Made by a program: the position numbers and the translations under genes
Notes under the pieces: generated by a model
Told to the model about the DNA's origin: nothing
Database searches by the model: none
What the model saw: only the letters and a program-made list of their open reading frames with translations
Assembly (NCBI GenBank): GCA_001275005.1
Contig: JWZX01002284.1
Span: 1-16,722, forward strand
From: Chrysochromulina tobinii
Taxonomy: Eukaryota > Haptophyta > Prymnesiales > Chrysochromulinaceae
Reading direction: 5' to 3'
DNA length: 16,722 nt
In this document: one piece after another, positions 1 to 8,537 of the stretch
Position numbering within the stretch: position 1 is the stretch's first letter
Layout of the letters: every line of letters starts with the position of its first letter

Positions 1-531
1 GGCAGCGGCGGCGGCACGGGCGGCGGCCTCGCGGGCGGCGGCGGCACGGGCGGCGGCCTCGCGGGCGTAGGCGGCGGAGGGTTGCGAGCCGTGTTCCTCG
101 ACTTTGACCGCACGCTGTGCTCGACCAAGGCGGGTCGCTCGCCACTCTTGGGGCTGCACAATGTCGACCCTGAGCTTGCGAGCCTGTGCACCACATACCC
201 AGTGTACGTGGTCACTCGCAACCCGCACGAGGCCGAGATCGTCACGTTCCTCGAGCAGCGGGGGGTAGCTGTTGCGCGCGTGTGTGTGGTGCCCAAGCGC
301 GCCTCGAAGGCCGACGTGATGGTCCAGGTGCTGCCCAGCCTGAAGTCGGGCAGCCAGCAGGCGCGAGTATCGCCGTACGAGGCCCACGACGACGACGCGG
401 CGCGTGCACCAGAGCGAGTGACACCGGTACAGGCTGTGTTCGTCGACGACGACGTCCGGGAGCTCATGCGGCCGAGCGTGTCCGAGCTGCCCGGACTGTT
501 GCGCGTCCTCTTCCGACGGACTGGGCTGTAG
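1..531 (+). CDS. HAD-like phosphatase-module protein (5' partial)
   Basis: The frame is open from the first base of the window to a TAG at 529-531, giving 176 residues, so the true start lies upstream. The first ~27 residues are a Gly-rich linker made of two copies of a ten-residue unit (GGGTGGGLAG). The rest resembles a small HAD-superfamily fold. VFLDFDRTLC carries the D-x-D-x-T motif I nucleophile region, VVTRNPHE matches the Thr/Ser motif II, the Lys in KRASKADVM could be motif III, and AVFVDDDVREL fits the acidic motif IV. HAD enzymes of this type usually hydrolyse phosphoesters using Mg2+, but the substrate cannot be read from the sequence. About 30 residues between motifs III and IV are charged and probably form a loop. 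The module is probably the C-terminal part of a larger protein. It is convergent with the BTB-BACK gene. The fold call is fairly sure; activity is inferred. Confidence 0.7.
   Translation, partial: GSGGGTGGGLAGGGGTGGGLAGVGGGGLRAVFLDFDRTLCSTKAGRSPLLGLHNVDPELASLCTTYPVYVVTRNPHEAEIVTFLEQRGVAVARVCVVPKRASKADVMVQVLPSLKSGSQQARVSPYEAHDDDAARAPERVTPVQAVFVDDDVRELMRPSVSELPGLLRVLFRRTGL
7..66 (+). repeat. Two exact tandem copies of a 30-bp Gly-rich coding unit
   Basis: Bases 7-36 and 37-66 are identical. In frame they encode GGGTGGGLAG twice. The array may extend upstream beyond the window edge. It forms the flexible linker in front of the HAD-like module. Confidence 0.9.
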
Positions 532-679
532 GATCTAGGAAGTCGACACGAGATCTTACTTTGAGCGTGCTGTGATAAATTTGGGATATACAGCAGTCTC
601 AAATCTCAAAAGCTGTCCGAAAAGCAAGAGACGGTCAGATGTGATCCCGCGCCGGTCTGGTTCCTAGTTTTGGAAACCT

Positions 680-1402
680 CTACGTCAGCTTCTCAACGAC
701 GCCCATACGACGACGCGCCGAGTCGCCGTGCAGTGCGCCGAAAAAAGAATTGTTCAGCATCTGCATGCCAGCAAACGTCCTCAATAGCGGCTCGTTGAGC
801 ACCGTCTCTTGCACAAACTCGCGACTCAGCAGCGCGAAGCGCACCAGCCGAAGCAGTGCCAGCGCGTCGTCCTCGGCTGGTGGAGGCGCCTGGGCGTGCA
901 GCCACTTGACCGCTGCCGAGTACACAGCCTCTTCATCAGCCACCTTGAGCCGGTCGGAGGCGAGCAGCACACGCACCATCTCTTTCGGCGCGCTCAGCCA
1001 CGCGGGCGTCGCTGCGATCTGCTCAAAGTGGCGAGCCGCTGCTGACACCGCGTCGGCCGTGAGCTGGCTCAGACCCTGCCGGCCGGCGACGGCCCAAAAG
1101 GCGAGGGCAGTGGTCGCGCTCAGGTGTGCACTCATCGCCTTGGCCGCGGCGTCCACGAGCGGTCGAATCTGCAGATAGGCCGCCGCCTCGAGCACGACGA
1201 TCAGCTCTGCCTCATCGGCGACTGCGCAGCTCCCCGTGTAGATGAACTCGAGGCATGCGGCGAGCCCTTGCGTTGGGACCTCGGGCAGCGATAGCGGCCG
1301 GCCGGCTGTGTCCGCCCAGCTCGTGGGCGGCCTCGCCGAGAAGCCGAGCACCTTCGCCAAGTTCCGAGCACCTTCGTCGGTGAGGCGACCATCGCTGAGC
1401 AT
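680..1402 (-). CDS. BTB (C-terminal half) plus BACK domain protein
   Basis: This 240-residue frame looks like a Kelch-like/BTB-BACK protein. Residues ~35-93 match the second half of a BTB domain: a LPEVPTQGLAACLEFIYTG stretch, then VVLEAAAYLQIRPLVDA. Residues ~95-190 form a helical BACK domain ending in a DEEAVYSAAVKWL-type motif typical of the family. Such proteins are commonly substrate adaptors of Cullin-3 ubiquitin ligases. The first half of the BTB domain, with the usual D-V and A-H-K/R motifs, is not visible, and no Kelch repeats follow. The frame extends upstream to a GTG at 1426 and hits a stop at 1445-1447; the first in-frame ATG is at 1402, so I chose that. Either an upstream exon is not recognised or the gene is truncated. 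The 3' end converges on the HAD gene across about 150 bp. Confidence 0.72.
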   Translation of the reverse strand: MLSDGRLTDEGARNLAKVLGFSARPPTSWADTAGRPLSLPEVPTQGLAACLEFIYTGSCAVADEAELIVVLEAAAYLQIRPLVDAAAKAMSAHLSATTALAFWAVAGRQGLSQLTADAVSAAARHFEQIAATPAWLSAPKEMVRVLLASDRLKVADEEAVYSAAVKWLHAQAPPPAEDDALALLRLVRFALLSREFVQETVLNEPLLRTFAGMQMLNNSFFGALHGDSARRRMGVVEKLT

Positions 1403-1630
1403 CCGGTCACAGACAGATTCGTACACAGAAATCGAGACACATAATTATGAAGCGCGGCGGTTCCTATTTTAAGGCGCGCGCGCTGAATTTAAAGGATGTC
1501 TATTCTTGGCTTTCAAATCAACGAAATAATTGTGAAGCTAAAGGCATTATGCACTCAAATATCCGATGATCAACTCGAGAAATTCAAATCAGACACAGAG
1601 ACTACAAGAAGCCGTCTGCAATCGGGTGAC
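1403..1630. other. AT-rich spacer with a short open frame (1496-1630) running into the mobile element
   Basis: This stretch is visibly more AT-rich than its neighbours. A plus-strand ATG at 1496 opens about 44 codons (starting MSILGFQINEIIVKLKALC) with many AT-ending codons, unlike the GC-ending codons of nearby genes. The frame then continues without a stop into the inverted repeat at 1631 and the palindromic array. The first part is lysine-rich and probably helical. It could be the 5' end of a gene cut by the element, a remnant of foreign DNA, or chance. I recognise no family. The interval also separates the BTB gene on the minus strand from whatever lies rightward, so it may hold the BTB promoter. 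Confidence 0.35.
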
Positions 1631-1685
1631 GGGGGGTTTGTTACATGTATCGAATTTGGGGGGGGTTGTTATCAGGATACGTATC
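1631..1685 (+). repeat. Left terminal inverted repeat
   Basis: This arm matches the reverse complement of 2643-2692. The differences are one base in the first G run, an extra CATGTA hexamer (itself a palindrome), and one A/G change. Its inner end is the perfect palindrome GATACGTATC at 1676-1685. Confidence 0.85.
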
Positions 1686-2642
1686 TCATGTATCTAATAT
1701 GTATCGTGCATGTATCGTGCATGTATCTTGATGTGTCCCGTCAAGATACATCGAGATACATCGAGATACAACAAGATACATTTGTATCTGTCACTTTGGC
1801 TATCATAGGAAATGCATCTTACCTACGGATAAGTATCCTTCTTTACGATACATTTCCAGGATACAGTAAGGATACATTTAGAATACAATGTATCTTAACC
1901 CTCAGATACATGACACACAAGATACATGCACGATACATGTCAGATACAAAGGGTTACATTCGAGGATACGTATCTCGAGCCCTACTTGCGGGGGCACTTG
2001 GATGCCCCCAAACCCCCGAGATACGTGTCCCGCATGTATCCCGCATGTATCCCGCATGTATCCCGCATGTACCCGCATGTATCTTGATTACCTCTGAGGA
2101 TACATGTATCTCGCATGTATCTCGCATGTATCCCGCATGTCTCAATACATATCAGATACATCTCTCTCTGGATGCATTTGAGATACATGTATCTCATCAT
2201 GTATCTTGGATGTATCCCACATGTATCTTGATCACCCTTGCAGATACATGTATCTCGCATGTATCCCAAATGTATCTTGCATCTCAGATACGTACCTCGT
2301 CATGACGCATCCAAGATACATGTATCGCGATTTTGTATCTCGGTGTATCCTGATGTATCATAAGATGTATCGTGAAGAAGAGTCCAAGATACACGTATCC
2401 TGATGTATGTATCCAGTGTGACACCAAGGAAGCGTCCAAGATACATGTATCTTGATGTATCTGATATGTATCCCAAAATGTATCTTGGACTCGTTTGGGA
2501 TACGTGTAAAATACATGCAAAAAATCAAATGTATTCTCTTGGAATGTAACAGGGCATTCGATATACATTTAAGATACATCAGGATACATTAGGGATACAT
2601 GTATCCTTCAGGATACACGCAGGATACATCATGATACATCAG
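1686..2642. repeat. Degenerate palindromic GATACATGTATC array
   Basis: My hand count over the whole element gives about 30 GATAC and 36 GTATC pentamers, far above chance for ~1 kb. Many are joined head to head as GATACATGTATC (for example near 2099, 2182, 2243, 2315 and 2440). A short tandem 11-bp unit, TGTATCCCGCA, repeats at about 2035-2085. A GC-rich patch at 1990-2009 makes a perfect 7-bp stem (GGGGGCA/TGCCCCC) with a 6-nt loop. Because the motif is self-complementary, either strand could fold into many small hairpins. Confidence 0.85.
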
Positions 2643-2692
2643 GATACGTATCCTGATAACAACCCCCCCCAAACTCGATAACAAACCCCCCC
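2643..2692 (-). repeat. Right terminal inverted repeat
   Basis: This is the reverse complement of the left arm. It begins with the palindrome GATACGTATC at 2643-2652, then has a C8 run, AAACTCGATAACAAA and a C7 run. It lacks the CATGTA hexamer found in the left arm. Confidence 0.85.
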
Positions 2693-2950
2693 TTAACCGG
2701 CGCGCCGCACCGGGTGGCGGGACGGTGTTGTCCGGCGACGGCGACACAGAGCCGGGATTTGAGCGAGACTGTCACCGAGAGCGCGAGGTGAGAGCGGAGA
2801 GGGGCGGCCTTGATGGGGGGGCGCCCTCCGCCGAGTCCCATAGTCAAGTCAATCTTGAACTTGAACTTGAAGTCCGCACGTCGGTTTCAAATTCATTTTC
2901 ATGAAGTTGGCAGCCACCACTAACTCCATTTTGAGATCAGCGGCGACGCC

Positions 2951-4723
2951 ATGACAGTGGCACAAGACATTGGCACTAGAGCCCTGGCATACATGAGCTC
3001 TGGCCAGCACGAGTTCGAGTGGAAACTCACGAAGCACAAGCTCAACAGCGTCTCGGTCAAGATTGAGCCTGTGCTTCGTGAGTTTGCCTCATCGGAGGAG
3101 ATACGACCCAAGGCACGGCCAACACAGCCCCTGCACATGACGGCGGACGAACTCAAGCGGCTGCGTAAGCTCGTCGCTCATCAAGCGCCGTCGACGCGCA
3201 CGTACGACGAGGTGCAGTCTATTCTCTACCTGATTCGGGGCGCCGACCTGCTTGTGCGGCTGAACGACGATGAGGCGATGGCCGTTGCCGCGGCGCTGCG
3301 CTTGCACGACTACCGCACTGGCGCCGTGATCGCCACCGAGCGCAACGCGGGCGACGCCTTTGTGCTTGTCGTATCCGGCGGCCTGAGGGTGCTCGTCAAA
3401 GACATCACCGTACCCGGCGAGCGCGGCACGTTCTGCGATCTCTCACCCGGCGAATGCGTGGCTGAGGAGCATCTCAGAGACAACGCGGGACTGTACCCGT
3501 CGCTCGTGGCGGCGGACCACTCGACAATCCTGCGTGTGTGCAAGGCAGACTTTCTGAGCAGCCACGCCTCGTGGGATCTCGAGCTTCAGAATCGACGCCT
3601 CGCGATGCTCCGGGCGGTGCCCTGCCTCGTTGGCTTCGACCCTCGGCTGCTACGGCCGCTCGCGGAGAGGGCGATCCAGGAGCGTGTGCTGGCTGAGTGC
3701 GTGCTGCTCAAGCAGGGTGAGCCAGTGCAGCGGGTGCTCATCATCGCGAGTGGCGAGTGCCGCGTCCTCAAGCGCACCAAGCAGGGGCTCATGCTGCAGA
3801 CCGAGACACTGGGGCCGGGCGCCATCTGCGGCGATGTGGGTGCGCTGCTAGAGGGAGGCAAGCACGCGGCTTCGATCGTCTCGTCGTCGAACGTGACGCT
3901 GCTCGCGCTACAGCGGTCGGACCTGCAATACGAGCGCGCCGACCCCGAAGTCGTCGAGGTGATGCGTAAGTACGGTGGTGCCCTGGCCATGGGAAATGCC
4001 GCGGAGGCGACCCTAATAAGGCAGCTCCGCCTTGCTGACCATTGGAGTGCGTTCCGTCGCGAGCTCGCGACCTCGTTTCGGGCGGAGGGAATCGGCGGGG
4101 GGCGGTCACTCGCCCCGCCCCCGCGCTCGACGCAGCGCGGCCTGCACGCGCCTGCCGCCGAGCTACCGAGCTACCGGCAGCTCGGACGTGAGGTGAGGCA
4201 GGAATTCGTCATCTGCAACGACGGCACGCCGGTGTCCAAGTTGGACGCCGGCGACTTGGAGGCGCGCTCACGACGGCGCTTACTCGAGTGCGAAGCACGT
4301 GCCAAGGCGCTCGCTAGCGGCGAGCCTGCGGTGTCTCCAGGGCTCGCCGACTACCTTGCCACGCGCCCCGGCGGCGTCTTGTGGGGCGGCAACGGTCCAC
4401 TGCGTGCACAAGTGCACGAGGAGGAGCGGCGGCAGAGGGCGCGGACCCGCACGCGCGTGCGTAGCTTGCCTCACCTCGCTATGGTGGGGGCGGTGGGGGC
4501 TCGGCGCCTCTGGGAGGCCGATTCGGCCGAGGGTGAGGAGGGCGCGATGTTGTGGGAGCCGCCGAGCCTGCTGTCGGGTCGGTCGCCACGTAAGCACATA
4601 CGGGAGGCGCCGGTCAACAACCAGCTGCGCCAGAGCCTCCCCGAGATGGCGCCCACGCTCGGCGTAGCTGGGCGCAGCCCGCGCCGAGCACGACAAGGCG
4701 GTGGCGTCCGCGCCGCAGTTGCA

Positions 4724-4757
<34 letters not shown>

Positions 4758-5239
4758 ACGCTACTGCGCACGTGGCGGCGGCCGCCGTCTCGGCCGCCGT
4801 TGGCCGCAGTGCTTCGCTCCCGATGCTGCCGACCCGCGCGGGCGGTGCCGGCGTGGCCCCATCGTTTTTGGACATGGCAACGCCCTCGCTCTCGGCCACT
4901 GCCCGTGGCAGCGTGCCCTTTGCGACGGCGGTGGCCGGCAGCGGGGCCCCTGTCATGGACGTGGCGATCCCCATCGCGTCAGGCGTGAGCGGCACCATGG
5001 GCGGCACCATGGGCGGCAAGCCCTCCGCTGCGGCGGTGCACTGGCCATCTGCCATGCGCGTCCCTGCACCGCAACCGAGGACGCCACTCGGCTCGTGTAT
5101 GACGCCGCCGAGCATGGCGTATCGAAACTCAGCGGCGTCATCAGCAGCGGCGGTAGCAAGGAGCAAGGCAGCCGCGGCGGTGGCGCAAGCGGCTCCCCTA
5201 GACTTCGTTGGGCAGATCAAGGGGCGCGGCCTGAAGTAG
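2951..5239 (+). CDS. Protein with two degenerate cyclic-nucleotide-binding domains and a low-complexity tail
   Basis: The 762-residue frame starts at the only ATG after an in-frame stop at 2921, in a good context (GCCATGA). Residues ~98-205 and ~222-335 each show a cNMP-binding fold: a beta-roll with AGDAFVLVVSGGLRVL in the first and KQGEPVQRVLIIASGECRVL in the second. The phosphate-binding cassettes are PGECVAEEHL...YPSLVA and GDVGALLEGGKHAAS. Both lack the Arg that contacts the cyclic phosphate in PKA, PKG and related proteins, so binding of cAMP or cGMP is doubtful. No kinase, channel or GEF domain follows. Residues ~370-762 are basic and rich in Ala, Pro, Ser and Gly, and probably disordered, with a run of Ala codons. 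A scaffold or flagellum-associated role, as for some CNBD-type proteins, is only a guess. Confidence 0.8.
4724..4756 (+). repeat. (GCC)11 microsatellite encoding polyalanine
   Basis: Eleven consecutive GCC codons lie in frame inside the tail of the cyclic-nucleotide-binding-domain protein. Further Ala codons on both sides lengthen the alanine tract. The repeat is likely to vary in length between strains. Confidence 0.95.
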
Positions 5240-5799
5240 AGGTTACAAGGACAGGCCCGCCGTATGCGGTATGGCCGCCTTCACCCATGACCACACCAGA
5301 GAGAGATTTGTGTACGCTTACCAAGCTTACCTACCGACTTTGGCAGGACCCCGCACCAGCGATCAGACCAGTTGTGAGACGTGACTACCCTAGCGACACG
5401 CCGGAAATTGCAATGGGGGTAGTAGATCTCCGTACTATGTGTAATTCGCAACGGCGCCAACATGACGTGACCGTCGCCGCGCACATATGTGAGCGCCCGA
5501 CAGCGCGCTTTCCCACTTCTCTCTCACACATCCGAACGAACTGTGAAGCTGAGCCCAAGCTCACCGTAGGTGTGGTTGTGTTCAGTAGGTGTGAATGAGG
5601 GCTCCCCGCAGGATGCCGACCTTTCGATCCGGCCGAGCATGCATTTTTGTTTCCTTCGGAATTCCCCATCGGGTTTCGTAATGAATGCAAACGCTGCGTG
5701 CGTCGCATCGCACTCATTGAATGCTTCGAGAAAGCTCTGTCGTGTAGTTGTCTCCTTGTCCGCGCGGCAACTCTGCTAGCGCACGCAAACACTGCGCAT
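5240..5799. other. Intergenic spacer, no recognised gene
   Basis: About 560 bp lie between two plus-strand genes. Open frames here are extensions or shadows without recognisable protein character or tidy starts. The hydrolase frame is open from about 5647, but without an ATG before 5800. I see no RNA gene. It presumably holds the 3' UTR of the upstream gene and the promoter and 5' UTR of the hydrolase. Confidence 0.5.
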
Positions 5800-7530
5800 A
5801 TGTCCGTACAATTGCTTGGCATGGATCAGCCGTCGCTGCCGCCGCTGCCGTTGTTGCCGGGTCTACTTGCTCGTGCCCTGAGTGGTTCGACGACACCGCT
5901 GAAGGGGGATTCCTTTTCCAAGCTGGAACGGTTTGCTGTCACCTTGGCACGGCAGACAGCCACAGATTATACTTCCGATGCCTCATGGGCGCAGCTGCTT
6001 ACGCGCATGGACGCGAGTGGCCTGTTGAAGGTGACAATTCTAGGCATGAGTACGACTGCCGGGTGTGGTGCTCCGTGGGCCGCTGACGAGCCCACCGAAG
6101 AATGGTGTGATTTCCAACGCTCATGGGTTCGCCACTGGCATGAGCGCATGCGTCAACAGCTCTAGCCTTCGACCGAGCTGCGGCTGCGAGTCGAGTATAA
6201 GAATGCAGTGGGCGGGTCGTACTTCGGTCATTGCACGCATACGCATGTCGATGCTGACAGCGACATCATTGTGCTTGAATGGATGGCCAACGCCTGGGAT
6301 TCGATCATCCTTCTCAACAAGACGCTGAACGCCATTCGCCGAGCTGCTCCGCATGTGAGCAATCTATATTTTGTGCACTGGCCACCGCAACATCTGCAGG
6401 GCCGAAACTGGAAAGACACTGCGCACAAGCTCGACCTGTTGGCGCGCCACCACGCCGCCATCAGCGTGACCATCGACGCGCGCGACAATAGGACGCTGAT
6501 GGCGGTTGGACTCGCGTCCCAGATGCATGCGAATGCTGACGGTTTGCTCGAGCTCGTGACGTCGCACAATCTGTCAGATGCGTGCGAGACGCGGCTGAAG
6601 TCGAGGAGCAGCCGGGCAACAAGCAAGTGCCGAAGGGTGCATCACCAACGAGCCAAGGTGCGCCTGGGCGCCTTTTTCGCGGATAGCACGCACCCAAACA
6701 GCGCGGGCCATTGGCTACTTGGGACGGGTGCTGCGGCCGTCCTCAGCGACCGCCTTGGAGTGGCCGCGGCCCGACGGCGTCGAACAACGCCCGAGGGTGC
6801 AGCCAGCGCCAACGAGCGGCGTGACGAGATCGCCTTCAACGACAGAGGCACAGCCATCTCCGCCCCCATCTCCACCTCCATCTCTGCCTCCATGGACGCC
6901 TCCGGTGCGCCAGAGGCGTGTTTGCGCAGCGCTGATCAGGTTACAGTGCGCTCCTCGTCCACGCAGTGGAGGCTCGTCGACGACGGCATGCAGAAGCGAG
7001 TTCCCAAACTGGGGCTGGCCTCGACCACGATCGGCGATGAGCTGCGTCTGGCGCTGCCTACGGTGGTGCGACGCGGCATGTCGTGTGCCACGGCGGTGGT
7101 CACGCTCGGCTACCTAGCGAGTGCGCGCGATGAGCAAGGCGCGATTGTGATCGGCTGCGACGGCTGCCCATGTGGGCCGTGCGGCTCAGGCTACTTCCGC
7201 GCATACCCCTTCCCGATGCTCGATACGCATATCCGTACACACGCCAGCCTCGGCGTTGGTGGCAACGTGTCCGTCAGCGCGGAGTACTCCTTCGTCGTGG
7301 GGCAGAATGCCTCATCGGACTGCTCGCTCGTGCTGCGCCACAACGCGAGCCGTCTTACCTCTCGACAGTTTCGGGGGCCGCGCGGGTCGCGCTTCGCCAG
7401 CCGTGTGCGGGTCGACTCATTATACGTGCGTGAAGCTCAGAGAAGCGACGAGCGCGGGCTCCGAAATCTGCCTGAGGCACGAGAGTACTTGCGATTCCGC
7501 GATGCGTGCGCAGCGAGTCGGCGAGGCTAG
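5800..7530 (+). CDS. SGNH/GDSL-hydrolase-like protein interrupted by an in-frame TAG
   Basis: The frame reads from ATG 5800 to TAG 7528-7530 with a single internal stop, TAG at 6163-6165 (codon 122). Homology-like sequence continues on both sides in the same frame. Block I is VTILGMSTTAGCG, with the likely nucleophile Ser84 in a G-x-S replacing GDS. Beyond the stop come VEYKNAVGG (block II glycines), DIIVLEWMANAW (block III Asn) and DSTHPNSAGH (Asp295 and His298, the block V pair). The second half, from ~6960, is a beta-rich domain with a GYLASARDEQG segment and a Cys-rich GCDGCPCGPC motif, an arrangement I associate with algal SGNH-type proteins. Such enzymes hydrolyse esters on lipids or glycans; the substrate is unknown. 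ATG 5821 has a better initiation context (GGCATGG). A short intron spanning the TAG looks unlikely because the flanking residues look native. Options are a recent pseudogene, a sequencing error or readthrough. Confidence 0.7.
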
Positions 7531-8537
7531 TCGAGTAGAAGCGGACGACAAAACAGAAAGCTCGCCGCGAACGCGCAAGTCGCGGCACCGCCAATTCACA
7601 GCCTATTTATCGGATCTTACCGCAAATACGTTTGCCTCTCTCGACCCCTGAGCGATTGGCGTAGTCTCATCGCCGTACATTGGGCGCTCATGAACTTACG
7701 GCATTCGTCAAAGCCAGAACCAGCACGAGCACTCAAGAGCTCTGAAACGAGACCAATTAAAGGGTCTCGATACAACACGGAGGAAGAGAGTCGAGAGGCA
7801 CTCAGGATAGGAGAGCACGCGGAGGGCTTCCGACGGTCACGGGCCGATCTGCGGAACTTGTCTTCCCAAAATAGTTTGGTGGCGCTTGAGGTAACATAAT
7901 TTAATTCGGATTCAGGTGTTATTCAGGTGCATATTAGCCCATGGTCGCTCGCCCTGCCCGCGGGCATGCCGCCGCGGGCCCGGGCGCGGGATGTCGATGT
8001 GCGCGCGTGCGACTGGAGCCCGACTGGCCGCTCACTTAAACCTTGCGGGTGTCTACCCAAACCTCGCCTCCGTCCATTGCGATAGCGGCCCCCGTGCTTG
8101 GGGGTCCGGAGAGCGTGCGCGTTGTGTTGAACAGCACCAGCAGCACGGCCTGTGTAATAGCAGGTTGTGTCGGCCATGATGTCGGCCACACCTCCGTCCA
8201 TAGCCTTAGGCTATGCCATACATGTAGCGATAGAGGCCCTCGTGCTTGGGGGTCCGGAGGTTGTGCGCTGTGTGTTTCACAGCTGCAGCACCCAAACCTC
8301 CATGGACCTCGAGACGTGTTGGTCTTACATTGTACCGGACGTTGCAGTCGAAACAGAAGTCCAGAGTCGAAACTTCCTGGTAAAACGAGGAAACACCGAC
8401 GGCGAGATACGTTCGTCATTGCGACGCGCCATTTTCCGGCCGGCGGAACGTGGCACCGGCGCGCAGTTGAAGGCGCTGGCGCCAAGGTCGCTTGGCGGAG
8501 CCCGAGTGCCGAGTATCGCGGTTGAGGGGACTGGGAC
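7531..8537. other. Intergenic region of ~1 kb with an imperfect direct repeat
   Basis: No protein family is recognisable on either strand. A 184-codon minus-strand frame (8036-8590) and a 160-codon plus-strand frame (8043-8525) show no domain, and both overlap the direct repeat at 8067-8290. The stretch 7531-7915 shows nothing distinctive. The last few hundred bases presumably include the SPX gene promoter. Confidence 0.5.
8067..8290 (+). repeat. Imperfect direct repeat, two copies
   Basis: Copy 1 is 8067-8146 and copy 2 is 8191-8290. Both run from CCTCCGTCCA through the shared block CGTGCTTGGGGGTCCGGAG to an AGCAGCAC or GCAGCAC end. Copy 2 carries about 20 extra bases containing the small inverted repeat TAGCC-TTA-GGCTA. 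ACCCAAACCTC occurs just before copy 1 and just after copy 2, so a third, truncated unit may begin at ~8291. The copies lie in different frames, arguing against a protein repeat. Confidence 0.7.

Larger units (their letters stand above)
1631..2692. mobile_element. Candidate non-autonomous inverted-repeat element with palindromic core
   Basis: The block is bounded by two inverted arms of about 50 bp, each with a G6-7 run, TTTGTTA, a G8 run and TTGTTATCAGGATACGTATC. Between them lies nearly 1 kb packed with GATAC and GTATC. No transposase or other recognised protein is encoded. Long open frames cross it on both strands only because the short repeat contains few stops. The structure is that of a MITE or foldback-type element, or a terminally inverted satellite. 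I find no clean target-site duplication: the left flank ends in GGGTGAC and the right begins TTAACCGG. Composition differs sharply from the surrounding GC-rich genes. Element class and mobility are inference. Confidence 0.6.

Noticed and set aside
1496-2305. A 269-codon plus-strand open frame rich in MYL, DT and HVS residues
   Set aside because: Most of it is translation of the GATACATGTATC array, which lacks stops in several frames on both strands; only the first ~44 codons are kept as a low-confidence remnant.
1686-2642. CRISPR array
   Set aside because: The repeats are short, palindromic, in both orientations and without unique spacers of constant size; the genome is eukaryotic.
1629-2700. 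Target-site duplication of the inverted-repeat element
   Set aside because: The immediate flanks (GGGTGAC and TTAACCGG) do not match; similar CGGGTG words nearby are not adjacent to the arms.
4471-5220. A 249-codon minus-strand open frame over the tail of the cyclic-nucleotide-binding-domain gene
   Set aside because: It is a GC-rich shadow with no ATG-supported domain and includes a polyalanine from the same (GCC)n run.
5580-5640. Possible tRNA because of TTTCGATCCGG
   Set aside because: The flanking bases do not pair into a T stem, and no D or anticodon arm can be drawn.
6121-6210. Short intron removing the TAG at 6163
   Set aside because: Frame-preserving donor/acceptor pairs (for example 6131-6190) would delete residues that look like genuine SGNH family sequence between blocks I and II.
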